A stretch of DNA of 64,000 nucleotides from Flagellimonas oceani (lineage in GTDB: Bacteria; Bacteroidota; Bacteroidia; Flavobacteriales; Flavobacteriaceae): NCBI RefSeq assembly GCF_011068285.1, contig NZ_CP049616.1, positions 1,158,501 to 1,222,500 on the forward strand, in the 5' to 3' direction. The notes under the pieces are model-generated. The model saw only the letters and a list, made by a program, of their open reading frames with translations. It had not been told where the DNA came from and made no database searches. The translations under genes were made by a program, and so were the position numbers. This document shows, piece by piece, positions 1 to 8,681 of the stretch (the first letter of the stretch is position 1; each line of letters opens with the position of its first letter).

Positions 1-186
1 TTCTTCGGATTGAAAGCTTGCTATGGGCAAACATTGGCTGGCCACTACCATATCGCAAACATCACATTGTTGGGGGTGATCGCCATCACCAAGATGCGCA
101 AAAGAATGTAGCCCAGCTATTTTCAAGGTTAGGAAAATGGCAAGGAATAAAATGGAGATGCTGATCTTGAAGGAACTTTGTCTCAT
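1..186 (-). CDS. Small His/Cys membrane or secreted protein, 3' end outside window (partial)
   Basis: The gene starts with ATG at 186 on the minus strand and stays open to the window edge, giving 62 residues. It begins with an uncleaved anchor or signal peptide (MRQSSFKISISILFLAIFLT). A His/Asp stretch with a C-x2-C pair follows (HSFAHLGDGDHPQQCDVC). The layout matches the small protein at 3878-4186: hydrophobic N-terminus, then His-rich segment, then CxxC. The two look like diverged paralogues. His plus CxxC near the membrane suggests metal binding, but this is inference and I cannot assign a family. The C-terminus is not visible. Confidence 0.6.
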   Translation of the reverse strand, partial: MRQSSFKISISILFLAIFLTLKIAGLHSFAHLGDGDHPQQCDVCDMVVASQCLPIASFQSEE

Positions 187-642
187 TGCAACGAATAAGT
201 ATTGTAAAAATCCATTATAAAACTCATTCGCTTTTATGTTTACAGGATGATCTCAATAATTTCCAGTTGACGAAATGGGCCATCGAAACCAGCAGAACCA
301 CAAGGGACACCTCCCAGAGTTCACTTAAATCCAATCTGCCCAGCGCACAACGAATGGCGCAAACAAGCGAACTTGTCAGTGCGATCAAATCATAAGTTGT
401 GTTTTTGGCTATACACTAAATATTGCCGGATTTTGGTCAAATCTAAGAACAATTTCTATTATTGCGATATAGTTGCATTAATAATTCGAATATGTACCAG
501 TGCTTTTCAACCAAATAGAGGTATGATCGACTTTAATTGTATGGCAAGCGATGGGTTCAAGATTATTTTTTTAATCCATTTATAGCGGAAGCCAATTGTA
601 TAATTTTTATTTTTAACCATCTAACTAACTCAACACTCAATT
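187..642. other. Intergenic stretch with possible short gene remnant
   Basis: About 450 bases lie between the His/Cys protein and the M28 peptidase. No RNA gene or strong hairpin is visible. Roughly 246-395 on the plus strand reads like the end of a coding sequence, with normal-looking codons and peptide (SELVSAIKS before the stop), but it has no convincing start or ribosome site and I recognise no family. It may be the tail of a decayed gene. The last 100 bases are AT-rich and probably carry the promoter of the peptidase gene. Confidence 0.3.
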
Positions 643-2769
643 ATGATTTACAAAAGAAAGGGGAGTGCCCCCGTTAAAACCATTATCTGTTCTTTTCTTG
701 GATTGATGGCGGCTCAACTTGTCATGTCCCAAGAATTTAGAGGATATACACCATCATCCAAATCAGAACAACAGGCATTGGAATCCACCTTTAAAAACAC
801 GGTGGATTTCCCAAAATTCAAGGAACACCTTCAAAAGTTAACAGAGAAGCCCCACGTGGCGGGAACCCCTGCCAATGATAAGGTTGCCGATTACATATTT
901 CAGGTCATGGCAGACGCCGGAATGGAAGTCGACCGATACCCCTACGATATTTATATGTCCACCGAAGGAGGGAGCTCCGTTGTGGAATTGGTCACCCCAA
1001 TTCGATTGCCACTCAACCAACAGGAATATATTTTGGAAGAGGATCCATTTTCCAGCGATCCAAGTTTGGACAAGGGTTGGAATGCGTACTCTGGAAGCGG
1101 CGACGTTACCGCCGAAGTTGTCTATGCCAACTATGGGACCAAGGAAGACTTCGAAAAGGTGGAAGAAATGGGGGTCGATGTCAAAGGAAAAATCGTTATC
1201 GCCCGTTACGGAAAAAACTTCAGGGGATTTAAAGCCAAGTTTGCTGAACAATATGGTGCTGCCGGGCTTATTATTTATACCGACCCTGGTGATAGTGGAT
1301 ATACCAAAGGATTGGTGTATCCGGATGGGGTGTACTATAATGAAAGTGCCATACAAAGAGGCTCCGTTTTGACCGTTGATTATACCGGTGATCCACTTAC
1401 CCCGTTTGAACCCGCATTGCCATTGGACGGCAAGAAAAAAATACAAAGATTGGATCCTGCCGAAACCGACCTCCATACCATTCCGGTATTGCCATTGCCA
1501 TATGGCTCGGCAAACGAAATCATAGGTCGTATGAAAGGACAGGTCGTGCCCAATGGATGGCAGGGAGGTTTGCCCCATACCTACCGTTTGGAGGGAGGCA
1601 AGGAATTAAAGGTCCGTGTAAAGGTTGACCAAAAGAGGGATTTTGTAAGAGTGAGCAACATTGTGGGAACCTTAAAAGGGACTACATATCCTGATGAGTG
1701 GATTATTATTGGATGCCATTTTGATGCATGGGCCTTTGGGGCAACCGACCCCAACAGTGGTACCGCTATGTTGATCTCTTTGAGCGAAACCCTCGGAAAA
1801 TTGGCTAAGAATGGAATGGCACCCAAGAGATCCATTATGATTGCACATTGGGATGCCGAGGAGCATGGCGTGCTCGGTTCTTCGGAATGGGTGGAACAAT
1901 TAAAGGAGGAACTGGGAGCCAAGGCAGTGGCCTATATGAATTTTGATGCAGGTGTTTCTGGCAAGAACATTGGTGGTTCATCATCACCTACCTTAAAGGA
2001 AATAATGACCGAAATGGCAAAACAAGTGGAGTATCCCTATTCCGATAAAACATTGTATGGTCATTGGAGTGGTGAGAATGAACAGCCTTCCATAGGAAAC
2101 TTGGGAGGAGGTTCCGATCATATCGGTTTTTACATGCACGTGGGAGTTCCTTCGTTGAGTGGGGGAGCGGGCGGCCCAACATTGTATCATACCAATTATG
2201 ACGATTTTCATTTTTACGAAAAGTTTGTGGACCCCGAGTTTCAAATGGGCGGAACCATAGAACAATGGGTGGGGTTGATGGCGCTTAGGATGGCCAATGC
2301 CGAGATAATCCCTTATGATGTGGAACGTTACGCCACTGATCTAAAGGGTCATTTTGAAAATGCCGTTGAAAAAATCCAAAAGTTTGACAAGGAATTTGCT
2401 GGATTTGATAAAGTAGAGCAATCACTGGCCACTTTGGAAGAAAATGGAAAAGAATTGAGCGCTGCAATTCAAAGTGCCCTGTCGAGCGAAAAACTATCAA
2501 AAAAGGAAATCAAGGAAATCAACAAACAATTGTTGGCCTTGGAAAAGAGCTTTATAGACGAAAAAGGGATGTATTTTGGTTCTTGGTATAAATCGCTGTA
2601 TGCCTCTACCGACCCTTTTAGCGGCTATGCTTCTTGGATTCTTCCGGGATTGGAGTATGAAATGTCTTCAAATTCCACGGAACGTTTGGAAGAATGGGAT
2701 GAACGATATGCAGCCGCAATAGCCGATTTAGCGGAAAAAATGATAAAGTTGACACAATACATCTCATAA
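643..2769 (+). CDS. Secreted M28 family metallopeptidase, glutamate carboxypeptidase II-like
   Basis: This is a 708-residue exported zinc aminopeptidase or carboxypeptidase of the M28B type, with the architecture of glutamate carboxypeptidase II. A signal peptide covers about residues 1-29. A PA (protease-associated) domain sits near 150-270, followed by the M28 catalytic domain. The expected co-catalytic zinc ligands are present: H359 (GCHFDAW), D369 (TDPNSG), the E406/E407 pair (HWDAEEHG), D435 (NFDAG) and H516 (YHTNYDDF). The region after about 570 fits the helical transferrin-receptor-like dimerisation domain. Length and motif order are normal and nothing looks broken. It probably trims peptides in the periplasm or outside the cell. 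The substrate is unknown. It stands alone on the plus strand. Confidence 0.93.
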   Translation: MIYKRKGSAPVKTIICSFLGLMAAQLVMSQEFRGYTPSSKSEQQALESTFKNTVDFPKFKEHLQKLTEKPHVAGTPANDKVADYIFQVMADAGMEVDRYPYDIYMSTEGGSSVVELVTPIRLPLNQQEYILEEDPFSSDPSLDKGWNAYSGSGDVTAEVVYANYGTKEDFEKVEEMGVDVKGKIVIARYGKNFRGFKAKFAEQYGAAGLIIYTDPGDSGYTKGLVYPDGVYYNESAIQRGSVLTVDYTGDPLTPFEPALPLDGKKKIQRLDPAETDLHTIPVLPLPYGSANEIIGRMKGQVVPNGWQGGLPHTYRLEGGKELKVRVKVDQKRDFVRVSNIVGTLKGTTYPDEWIIIGCHFDAWAFGATDPNSGTAMLISLSETLGKLAKNGMAPKRSIMIAHWDAEEHGVLGSSEWVEQLKEELGAKAVAYMNFDAGVSGKNIGGSSSPTLKEIMTEMAKQVEYPYSDKTLYGHWSGENEQPSIGNLGGGSDHIGFYMHVGVPSLSGGAGGPTLYHTNYDDFHFYEKFVDPEFQMGGTIEQWVGLMALRMANAEIIPYDVERYATDLKGHFENAVEKIQKFDKEFAGFDKVEQSLATLEENGKELSAAIQSALSSEKLSKKEIKEINKQLLALEKSFIDEKGMYFGSWYKSLYASTDPFSGYASWILPGLEYEMSSNSTERLEEWDERYAAAIADLAEKMIKLTQYIS

Positions 2770-2906
2770 AATAAGCAAAGATTGATGCCATATTTCGGGT
2801 TGTGCCAACTTTAAAACTAGGTATAACCTCAAAAGTTTAGGGAGAAACGGTGCTGGATTTTAACAGGCACATAAACTTTTGTGGATTATTCAATTTTCAT
2901 CAATTG

Positions 2907-3734
2907 CTATTCTTTGAGCATAACGGTTCTTGTAACTTGATTGAAAGGTCCTGGAATCATATTTCCGTCAGCATCAATGAGTTCCAACGTAATGGTTACT
3001 TCTCCTTTGGGAAGTCCTTTTATGATGTGTGGGGCCCATTCCGCAATCAAAAATTCCGTACCATTGATGGTCGCCTTCACCTTATTGCCACTTTCTGAAA
3101 GTTTCGTGTTGAGCACAAAAAAGTCCAAAAGTAGATTTTCCGTGTCCTTCCCGGAATACTCACCTTTAGGTCGGCTGTAGATCAAGGTCGGGGCATCCAT
3201 ATCCAATCCCAGACTGTCCTCGGGATTTGTGCCGACTTCAAGTTTTTTTACCACTACGGAGTTATCATTCTTGACCGACTCGTGGTAGGAACGGCTTAAG
3301 AATGCCACCAAATGATGAACCCCATCAGGAATTTCTTTTGCGAAGCTTGGTTCGTAATGGGCCGAATAAGGTTGATTGTCCAAGATGAAATGGATGTGCT
3401 GCCCTTTGCCGGAATTGGCGAGCATTTCTGCGTTAGGACCTTCGGTCTGGGCACCCAGTTCATAATTGTTCACCGTAAACGAAAAATTGACCTCTCCACC
3501 GTTCGCGATTTTGGTGTTTGTGGGTTCATCCAATTGAAGAACAGCATCCGCATATTCGGGTGATCCTTCCAATTTTTCAAGAGTGATGGTCGGTTGCTCT
3601 GTCTCTAGGGATGTTTCCATCTTGCTGTCTTCAGCAGTTTCATCGGCAGCATCTTTTTTCTGTTGTTTGCACGATGTGGTAATGGCAACCAAAAAAAGCA
3701 TGATTGTAACAAAATTTGATTTAAACATTTTCAT
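2907..3734 (-). CDS. Uncharacterised lipoprotein with HIHF motif
   Basis: The product is a 275-residue predicted lipoprotein: a hydrophobic signal ending in a lipobox at C22 (AITTSC), followed by a charged Lys/Asp/Glu linker to about residue 45. The remainder is beta-rich. It includes GQHIHFILDN and DGVHHLVAFLSRSYHES, so two His clusters are spaced through the middle of the protein. The C-terminus contains a second beta segment (LLDFFVLNT, EFLIAEWAPHIIKGL) reminiscent of an Ig-like or cupredoxin-like sandwich. I do not recognise a named family and give no function. It is oriented away from the small His/Cys protein gene upstream and converges on the M28 peptidase gene. Confidence 0.75.
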   Translation of the reverse strand: MKMFKSNFVTIMLFLVAITTSCKQQKKDAADETAEDSKMETSLETEQPTITLEKLEGSPEYADAVLQLDEPTNTKIANGGEVNFSFTVNNYELGAQTEGPNAEMLANSGKGQHIHFILDNQPYSAHYEPSFAKEIPDGVHHLVAFLSRSYHESVKNDNSVVVKKLEVGTNPEDSLGLDMDAPTLIYSRPKGEYSGKDTENLLLDFFVLNTKLSESGNKVKATINGTEFLIAEWAPHIIKGLPKGEVTITLELIDADGNMIPGPFNQVTRTVMLKE

Positions 3735-3877
3735 TTTTCTTGTTTTTAGAATTTATAAATGGATTATGGGTAATTATTATAAAGGTTCTCCAAATTCCAG
3801 ATGGACAGGGAACCATTATTCGAAATGGTAATATTTCCAAGTTGTGTTATACTATTGTCGTTTTACTCAGATAAAAA
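3735..3877. other. AT-rich intergenic region
   Basis: This is 143 bases of non-coding sequence between two minus-strand genes. It probably contains the leader and promoter of the lipoprotein gene ending at 2907. No clear promoter match, palindrome or RNA was found. Confidence 0.3.
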
Positions 3878-4186
3878 TCAACTGGGGCTGTAGGGAGGTG
3901 GTCTGGAAAAAAGTATGACGGGCTTGTTCGCATTTGAATATCTAGAAGCGTAAAAAACATTTTGTTGCTTGGTGGTAATGGGCGTTTCAGGTTCTTGGAG
4001 GGTGATAAATGGGGGTGTAATCTGTCCTTCTGATTGTTGCCCAACAAAACTCAGAAGACAGAGCTCACAGTGATTGGATGAATCTTCTGAAGGGTCATGG
4101 TCATCATAAACATGAAATGCAGAAATCTTGATCAGGAGCAATCCGATTAAAAAAACACTGAAAAGACGGCCAAGGATACCTTTCAT
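3878..4186 (-). CDS. Small His/Cys membrane or secreted protein
   Basis: This is a 102-residue protein with a strongly hydrophobic N-terminus (about residues 5-24), then an acidic His-containing stretch and a C-x2-C pair (HVYDDHDPSEDSSNHCELC). The C-terminus ends in a proline-rich RPPPYSP segment. It shares its layout with the partial gene at 1-186. Such short proteins often sit beside metal or TonB-dependent transport genes in Bacteroidota, but no receptor is visible here. Metal binding is inferred from the His and Cys residues only. It reads in the same direction as the lipoprotein gene downstream, 143 bases away, so an operon is uncertain. Confidence 0.6.
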   Translation of the reverse strand: MKGILGRLFSVFLIGLLLIKISAFHVYDDHDPSEDSSNHCELCLLSFVGQQSEGQITPPFITLQEPETPITTKQQNVFYASRYSNANKPVILFSRPPPYSPS

Positions 4187-4386
4187 AGAATAACAAACTT
4201 AAGAAATTTTACATTTGACCGGTCTATGCCGTTGAATAATGTAAAGCATAATTAAGTTTACTTCCCAATTTGTATTCTAAATGATTCTGGGTATATCGAA
4301 AGTAAAGCTAATAGCTGCCTTTAGGTGTTGTTTGAATCAAAATAAGGGATTTGATAATTGAATATGCGATAGTATCTCAGCGGGCA

Positions 4387-5055
4387 TTATTTTAACTTGT
4401 ACAGATAAGGGCCTCCCTTAACACCCTGCTTTTTTTCGCCAGTGTTCTCCAAAACATCCATTTGGAAAATACGTTTTCTGAAATTCCTTCTATCCAGTTC
4501 AACATTTAGAATGTCCTCATAGAGCTTTTGCAGTTCGTGTAAAGTGAATTCCTTTGGAAGAAGCTCGCCAACGATTAGCCTATGCTTTAAATTGTTCTGC
4601 ACAAATAAGTACGCTTCGCTGATCAACTTTTTATGATCGTAACCAAGATTATTGGGTATGTCGTCCATATCGAACCAATCAATGCTCGTAATGTTGTCCC
4701 TTAAGGTTAAAGGATGGTTCTCCGGTTTGACCAGTGCATAGAAACAGATGGTAATGACCCTTTTTAAAGGATGTCTATCCAAAGCCGTGTAGGTCTTTAC
4801 CTGTTCAAAGTGTATGTCCCTGAACCCAGTCAGGGAATAAAGGACTTTGGCGGCACAATCTTCAATAGTTTCATGCTCTTCCATGACCCCTCCGGGAACG
4901 TGCCATTGGTTTTTAAAATGTCCCAACGACCTTTTTATAAGAAGGATTTTCAGTTTACCATCAACATATCCGAAAACCGTTATGTCAGCTGTCACCGAAC
5001 ATTCAAAGGAATCCGATTTTACTTGAATGTCCTGTAATTTTTCTTGAGTATTCAT
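4387..5055 (-). CDS. NrtR-type Nudix/winged-helix transcriptional regulator of the uronate operon
   Basis: The 222-residue protein has an N-terminal Nudix fold (about 20-145) and a C-terminal winged-helix domain (about 150-222, ending GGPYLYKLK). The Nudix box begins normally at G56 and E62, but the catalytic REXXEEXG stretch is replaced by KVLYSLTG (70-77). It should therefore not hydrolyse nucleotides, and the domain most likely serves as an effector sensor, as in NrtR and AraR relatives of Bacteroidota. It is divergent from the uronate operon with about 130 bases between starts, so it is the obvious local regulator. The effector could be a uronate or a pathway intermediate; that is inference. 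A paralogue lies at 25566-26282. Confidence 0.88.
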   Translation of the reverse strand: MNTQEKLQDIQVKSDSFECSVTADITVFGYVDGKLKILLIKRSLGHFKNQWHVPGGVMEEHETIEDCAAKVLYSLTGFRDIHFEQVKTYTALDRHPLKRVITICFYALVKPENHPLTLRDNITSIDWFDMDDIPNNLGYDHKKLISEAYLFVQNNLKHRLIVGELLPKEFTLHELQKLYEDILNVELDRRNFRKRIFQMDVLENTGEKKQGVKGGPYLYKLK

Positions 5056-5093
5056 TTTTTTATAGGAAATATTGTCTTTTTCTCCGAATGGGT

Positions 5094-5117
5094 GTTTAAA
5101 TTTTATATATTTGAAAC
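5094..5117. promoter_or_regulatory. Imperfect inverted repeat overlapping a -7-like box
   Basis: In the divergent region between the NrtR-type regulator and the uronate operon, 24 bases form an imperfect palindrome: GTTT and AAAC ends, 9 of 12 positions symmetric. It contains TATATTTG at 5106-5113, which matches the Bacteroidota -7 consensus TAnnTTTG. No good TTG -33 element lies 17-23 bases upstream. An operator overlapping the operon promoter would fit autoregulated divergent control. Confidence is low because AT-rich DNA gives such matches by chance. Confidence 0.3.
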
Positions 5118-5186
5118 TATGTTAAAAGTACACAGAATATTTTTTATGCCTCATTTAAAACTGTGTTCAAAGAAAAAACAATACCA

Positions 5187-6041
5187 ATGGATAATCCCAA
5201 ATATAAAGATTTGAAAGGCAAGGTTGTCGCAATTACAGGTGGTGGAGGTATTTTATGCAGTACACTGGCCCATGCTTTTGCCGGGCAGGGCGCAAAGGTC
5301 TGCGTGATGGATTTGAATATGGAATCCGCCCAAGCCGTTGTCGACAAGATTGATAAGTCCGGAGGTAGGGCAATTGCTCTTAAAGTAGATGTACTTGATC
5401 GAGAAAGCTTGGAAGAGGCCAAAAAGAAGATTACGGAAAAGTTTGGTCCCTGCGATATACTGATCAATGGAGCAGGAGGGAATCATCCTTTGGGAACGAC
5501 CAGTAACCCCTATTTGCTCAAGGAGGATTTGGTTGAAACAGCAAAGGATTTCAAGACATTCTTTGATTTGGACATGGAAGGGATTCAATTTGTGTTCAAC
5601 TTGAATTTTATCGGAACCCTTTTGCCCACACAAGTTTTTTCCAAGGAAATGGTGGGACGCACAGGCAGTAATGTTCTGAACATTTCCTCGATGAATGCCT
5701 TTACGCCACTTACCAAAATACCGGCCTATAGTGGGGCAAAAGCCGCCGTTTCCAATTTTACCCAATGGCTTGCCGTCCATTTTTCCAAAGTGGACATTAG
5801 GGTCAATGCATTGGCCCCCGGTTTTTTTCTTACCGATCAAAACAGAAGTTTATTGACCGAGCCCGAAGGAGGTCTGACCGCTAGAGGGGCTACGATTATC
5901 GATCAAACTCCCATGGGGCGTTTTGGAGAACCGGAGGATTTGGTAGGTACCTCATTATGGTTGTGCAGCGACCAGTCAAAATTTGTTACCGGGATTGTGG
6001 TTCCCATTGATGGCGGGTTCAGTGCATTTAGTGGTGTGTAA
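5187..6041 (+). CDS. SDR-type D-mannonate oxidoreductase (fructuronate reductase)
   Basis: This is a short-chain dehydrogenase of 284 residues from ATG 5187. A GTG at 5163 is possible and would add eight residues. It carries a TGGGGILC nucleotide-binding turn (17-24), NGAGG, catalytic S167/S168, and Y181-x3-K185 (YSGAK). The first position in a glucuronate operon, directly before uxuA, points to interconversion of D-fructuronate and D-mannonate with NAD(P)H. It would thus replace the unrelated long-chain UxuB of Escherichia coli, as the SDR protein YjmF is thought to do in Bacillus. The reaction is inferred from context plus family; SDR sequences alone do not fix the substrate. It is the first gene of the operon, 34 bases before uxuA. 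Confidence 0.85.
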   Translation: MDNPKYKDLKGKVVAITGGGGILCSTLAHAFAGQGAKVCVMDLNMESAQAVVDKIDKSGGRAIALKVDVLDRESLEEAKKKITEKFGPCDILINGAGGNHPLGTTSNPYLLKEDLVETAKDFKTFFDLDMEGIQFVFNLNFIGTLLPTQVFSKEMVGRTGSNVLNISSMNAFTPLTKIPAYSGAKAAVSNFTQWLAVHFSKVDIRVNALAPGFFLTDQNRSLLTEPEGGLTARGATIIDQTPMGRFGEPEDLVGTSLWLCSDQSKFVTGIVVPIDGGFSAFSGV

Positions 6042-6075
6042 AAAAAGAAATTAAAAGCTTTAAAATTCAATAATT

Positions 6076-7260
6076 ATGGGGTTAGAACAAACATGGCGCT
6101 GGTACGGACCAAAAGACCCTGTTTCCCTTGCTGATATTAAACAGGCCGGCGCGACCGGCATTGTAACGGCATTGCACCATATTCCAAATGGCGATGTATG
6201 GCCGATATCGGAAATAAACAAAAGAAAACAAGAAGTAGAGGACTTTGGTCTCACTTGGTCGGTGGTGGAGAGCATACCCGTGCACGAGGAGATTAAAAAA
6301 AGAACGGGAAACTATGAGACCTATATAACGAATTACAAACAGAGCATTGAGAATCTTGGTTCTTGCGGAATAGATACGGTGTGTTACAACTTTATGCCCA
6401 TCTTGGACTGGACCCGAACGGATTTGTCCTATGAAATGCCCGATGGTTCCTATGCACTTCGTTTTGATGCCGTTCAATTTGCCGCCTTTGAACTCTTTAT
6501 TTTAAATCGTGAAGAAGCCTTTGACCATTACTCCAAGGAAACCATTGAAATGGCCAAAACAGCATTCGAATTGATGGACGACGATGCAAAGAACCGTTTG
6601 GTGCAAAACATCATTGCCGGTCTTCCTGGAGCTGAGGAAGGATATACTGTGGAGCAATTTCAACGGGCTTTGGACATGTATAGGGATATTGGAGAAGAGG
6701 AACTTAGAAACAACCTGTACAGCTTTATCAAGGAGATTGGCCCGATTGCGGAAAAATCCGGGGTGTTTTTAGCCATACATCCCGATGATCCCCCATATCC
6801 TATCTTGGGCCTCCCAAGAGTGGTGAGTACGGAAGAAGATGCCAACAAACTGCTTGCGGCCTACGACAGCCCTCACAATGGACTGTGTTTTTGCACGGGG
6901 TCTTATGGCGTCAGGGAGGACAATGAGCTTGTGGGCATGGCCCGTCGTTTATCAAAAAAAATCAATTTTATACATCTAAGAAGCACGAAAAGAGATGCGC
7001 TCGGCAATTTTTATGAAGCGGACCATCTGGATGGGGATGTGGATATGTACGGGGTAATGTACGAATTGCTCAAAGAACAGCTTGGGCGCAAGGAAAAAAA
7101 CGCAAAGAACCAACGTATGCCCATGCGGCCCGACCATGGACACCAAATGTTGGACGATATCCAAAAGAAAACGAATCCGGGATACTCCGCTATAGGGCGC
7201 CTTCGTGGCCTTGCGGAATTAAGGGGACTCATGTACGGCATCGAAAAATCTCTGCTATAA
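6076..7260 (+). CDS. uxuA: Mannonate dehydratase UxuA
   Basis: This enzyme dehydrates D-mannonate to 2-keto-3-deoxy-D-gluconate (KDG) in the cytoplasm. The 394-residue length and the N-terminus ([16 protein letters not shown]) are characteristic. Family motifs are also visible: [45 protein letters not shown] and [10 protein letters not shown]. The His, Cys and Asp residues in these motifs bind the catalytic Mn2+ in this TIM-barrel family. The stop codon overlaps the start of uxaC by one base (TAATG), indicating translational coupling. Nothing is missing. Confidence 0.96.
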   Translation: MGLEQTWRWYGPKDPVSLADIKQAGATGIVTALHHIPNGDVWPISEINKRKQEVEDFGLTWSVVESIPVHEEIKKRTGNYETYITNYKQSIENLGSCGIDTVCYNFMPILDWTRTDLSYEMPDGSYALRFDAVQFAAFELFILNREEAFDHYSKETIEMAKTAFELMDDDAKNRLVQNIIAGLPGAEEGYTVEQFQRALDMYRDIGEEELRNNLYSFIKEIGPIAEKSGVFLAIHPDDPPYPILGLPRVVSTEEDANKLLAAYDSPHNGLCFCTGSYGVREDNELVGMARRLSKKINFIHLRSTKRDALGNFYEADHLDGDVDMYGVMYELLKEQLGRKEKNAKNQRMPMRPDHGHQMLDDIQKKTNPGYSAIGRLRGLAELRGLMYGIEKSLL

Positions 7261-8666
7261 TGACATTCATAAAAGAGAACTTTTTATTGGAGACGCCACA
7301 AGCAGAGGAGCTGTACCACGGCTATGCCAAGGAAATGCCTATAATTGATTACCATAACCACTTGTCGCCCGAGCATGTTGATAATAATCACCAGTTTAAA
7401 AATCTCGCGGAGGCCTGGTTGACGGATGATCATTATAAATGGAGGGCAATGCGGGCTTGTGGTATTGATGAAGGTTACATTACCGGTGATGCACCCGATA
7501 GGGAAAAGTTTCAAAAATGGGCCGAGACAGTTCCTTACACCCTAAGAAACCCATTATATCATTGGACACATTTGGAACTAAAACGTTACTTTGGAATCGA
7601 TGATCTGCTTAGCGGAAAAAACGCGGGACGTATTTATGAGGATACCAAAGAACAACTGCAAGAGAAGAGCCATAGTGCATTGGGACTGTTGCAACAGTGC
7701 AACGTAGAGGTCATCTGCACCACTGATGACCCGGTTGATAATTTGGAACACCATCGTAGCACAGCGAAAAAGAATACTTCATTAAAGATGCTGCCGACCT
7801 TCAGGCCCGATAAGGCATATGCCATAGAGGACAATAGTGCCTACAGGGCATATTTGGAAAGATTGGGGGAGGCATCCAGAATCCGAATAGCTACTTATCA
7901 GGATTTGATAGAGGCTCTTAAGAAGAGAATGATATTTTTCCATGAACAAGGTTGCCGCCTTTCCGACCATGGTCTGGAACAACTGTATCATTTTGAGATG
8001 AACAGCTATGATGTTGAGGCCATCTTTGGTAAGCTATTGAACGGCCTTCCCTTGGAAAGAGAAGAGAAACAATACTTTACCTTTGAGACTTTGATCCATC
8101 TTTGCCGAGAATACCATAAATTGGGATGGGTACAGCAATTTCATTTGGGAGCGTTGCGAAACACCAACAAAAGAAAATTCGACCAGTTAGGACCTGATGC
8201 CGGTTTTGATTCGATAGGTGACTTTCCGCAGGCCATCAATCTGGCCAAATTTTTAGATGCCCTTGAAAATACGGGACAGCTCAGCAAGACAATCCTTTAT
8301 AACCTCAACCCCGCCCTTAATGAGGTTTTTGCCGCAATGGTGGGAAATTTTAATGATGGCAGTGTACGGGGGAAGATGCAAATGGGTTCCGGATGGTGGT
8401 ACAACGATCAACTGGATGGTATGGAAAAACAGTTGAATGCAGTGTCAAATATGGGCTTGCTCAGTTGTTTTGTGGGGATGCTCACCGATTCCCGAAGCTT
8501 TTTATCCTTTCCCAGACACGAATACTTTAGGAGATTGTTGTGCAATATATTGGGGAATGACATAAAAAAAGGGCTTGTACCCAATGATATCGAATACATA
8601 GGCGGATTGGTCCAAGACATTTCTTATAGAAATGCCAAAGCCTATTTTAATTTAGGAGATAACTAA
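7260..8666 (+). CDS. uxaC: Glucuronate isomerase UxaC
   Basis: The enzyme isomerises D-glucuronate to D-fructuronate, and galacturonate to tagaturonate in many homologues; it is the first cytoplasmic step of the pathway. At 468 residues it has the normal length. It shows the amidohydrolase-like metal motif DYHNHL near residue 30, followed by HWTHLELKRYFGI, TTDDPVDNLEHH, QFHLGALRNTN and the C-terminal GMLTDSRSFLSFPRHEYFRR. The start ATG overlaps the uxuA stop by one base. No tagaturonate reductase or altronate dehydratase gene is in the window, so the locus is complete for glucuronate only. Confidence 0.96.
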   Translation: MTFIKENFLLETPQAEELYHGYAKEMPIIDYHNHLSPEHVDNNHQFKNLAEAWLTDDHYKWRAMRACGIDEGYITGDAPDREKFQKWAETVPYTLRNPLYHWTHLELKRYFGIDDLLSGKNAGRIYEDTKEQLQEKSHSALGLLQQCNVEVICTTDDPVDNLEHHRSTAKKNTSLKMLPTFRPDKAYAIEDNSAYRAYLERLGEASRIRIATYQDLIEALKKRMIFFHEQGCRLSDHGLEQLYHFEMNSYDVEAIFGKLLNGLPLEREEKQYFTFETLIHLCREYHKLGWVQQFHLGALRNTNKRKFDQLGPDAGFDSIGDFPQAINLAKFLDALENTGQLSKTILYNLNPALNEVFAAMVGNFNDGSVRGKMQMGSGWWYNDQLDGMEKQLNAVSNMGLLSCFVGMLTDSRSFLSFPRHEYFRRLLCNILGNDIKKGLVPNDIEYIGGLVQDISYRNAKAYFNLGDN

Positions 8667-8681
8667 AACAAAAGTAACAGG

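Noticed and set aside
838..1578. Long open frame of 246 codons on the minus strand
   Set aside because: It lies inside the M28 peptidase gene in antisense; the peptide has no recognisable motif and the plus-strand gene has all catalytic residues.
5253..5840. 195-codon minus-strand frame opposite the SDR gene
   Set aside because: It mirrors a coding sequence with clear SDR motifs on the plus strand; no family resemblance.
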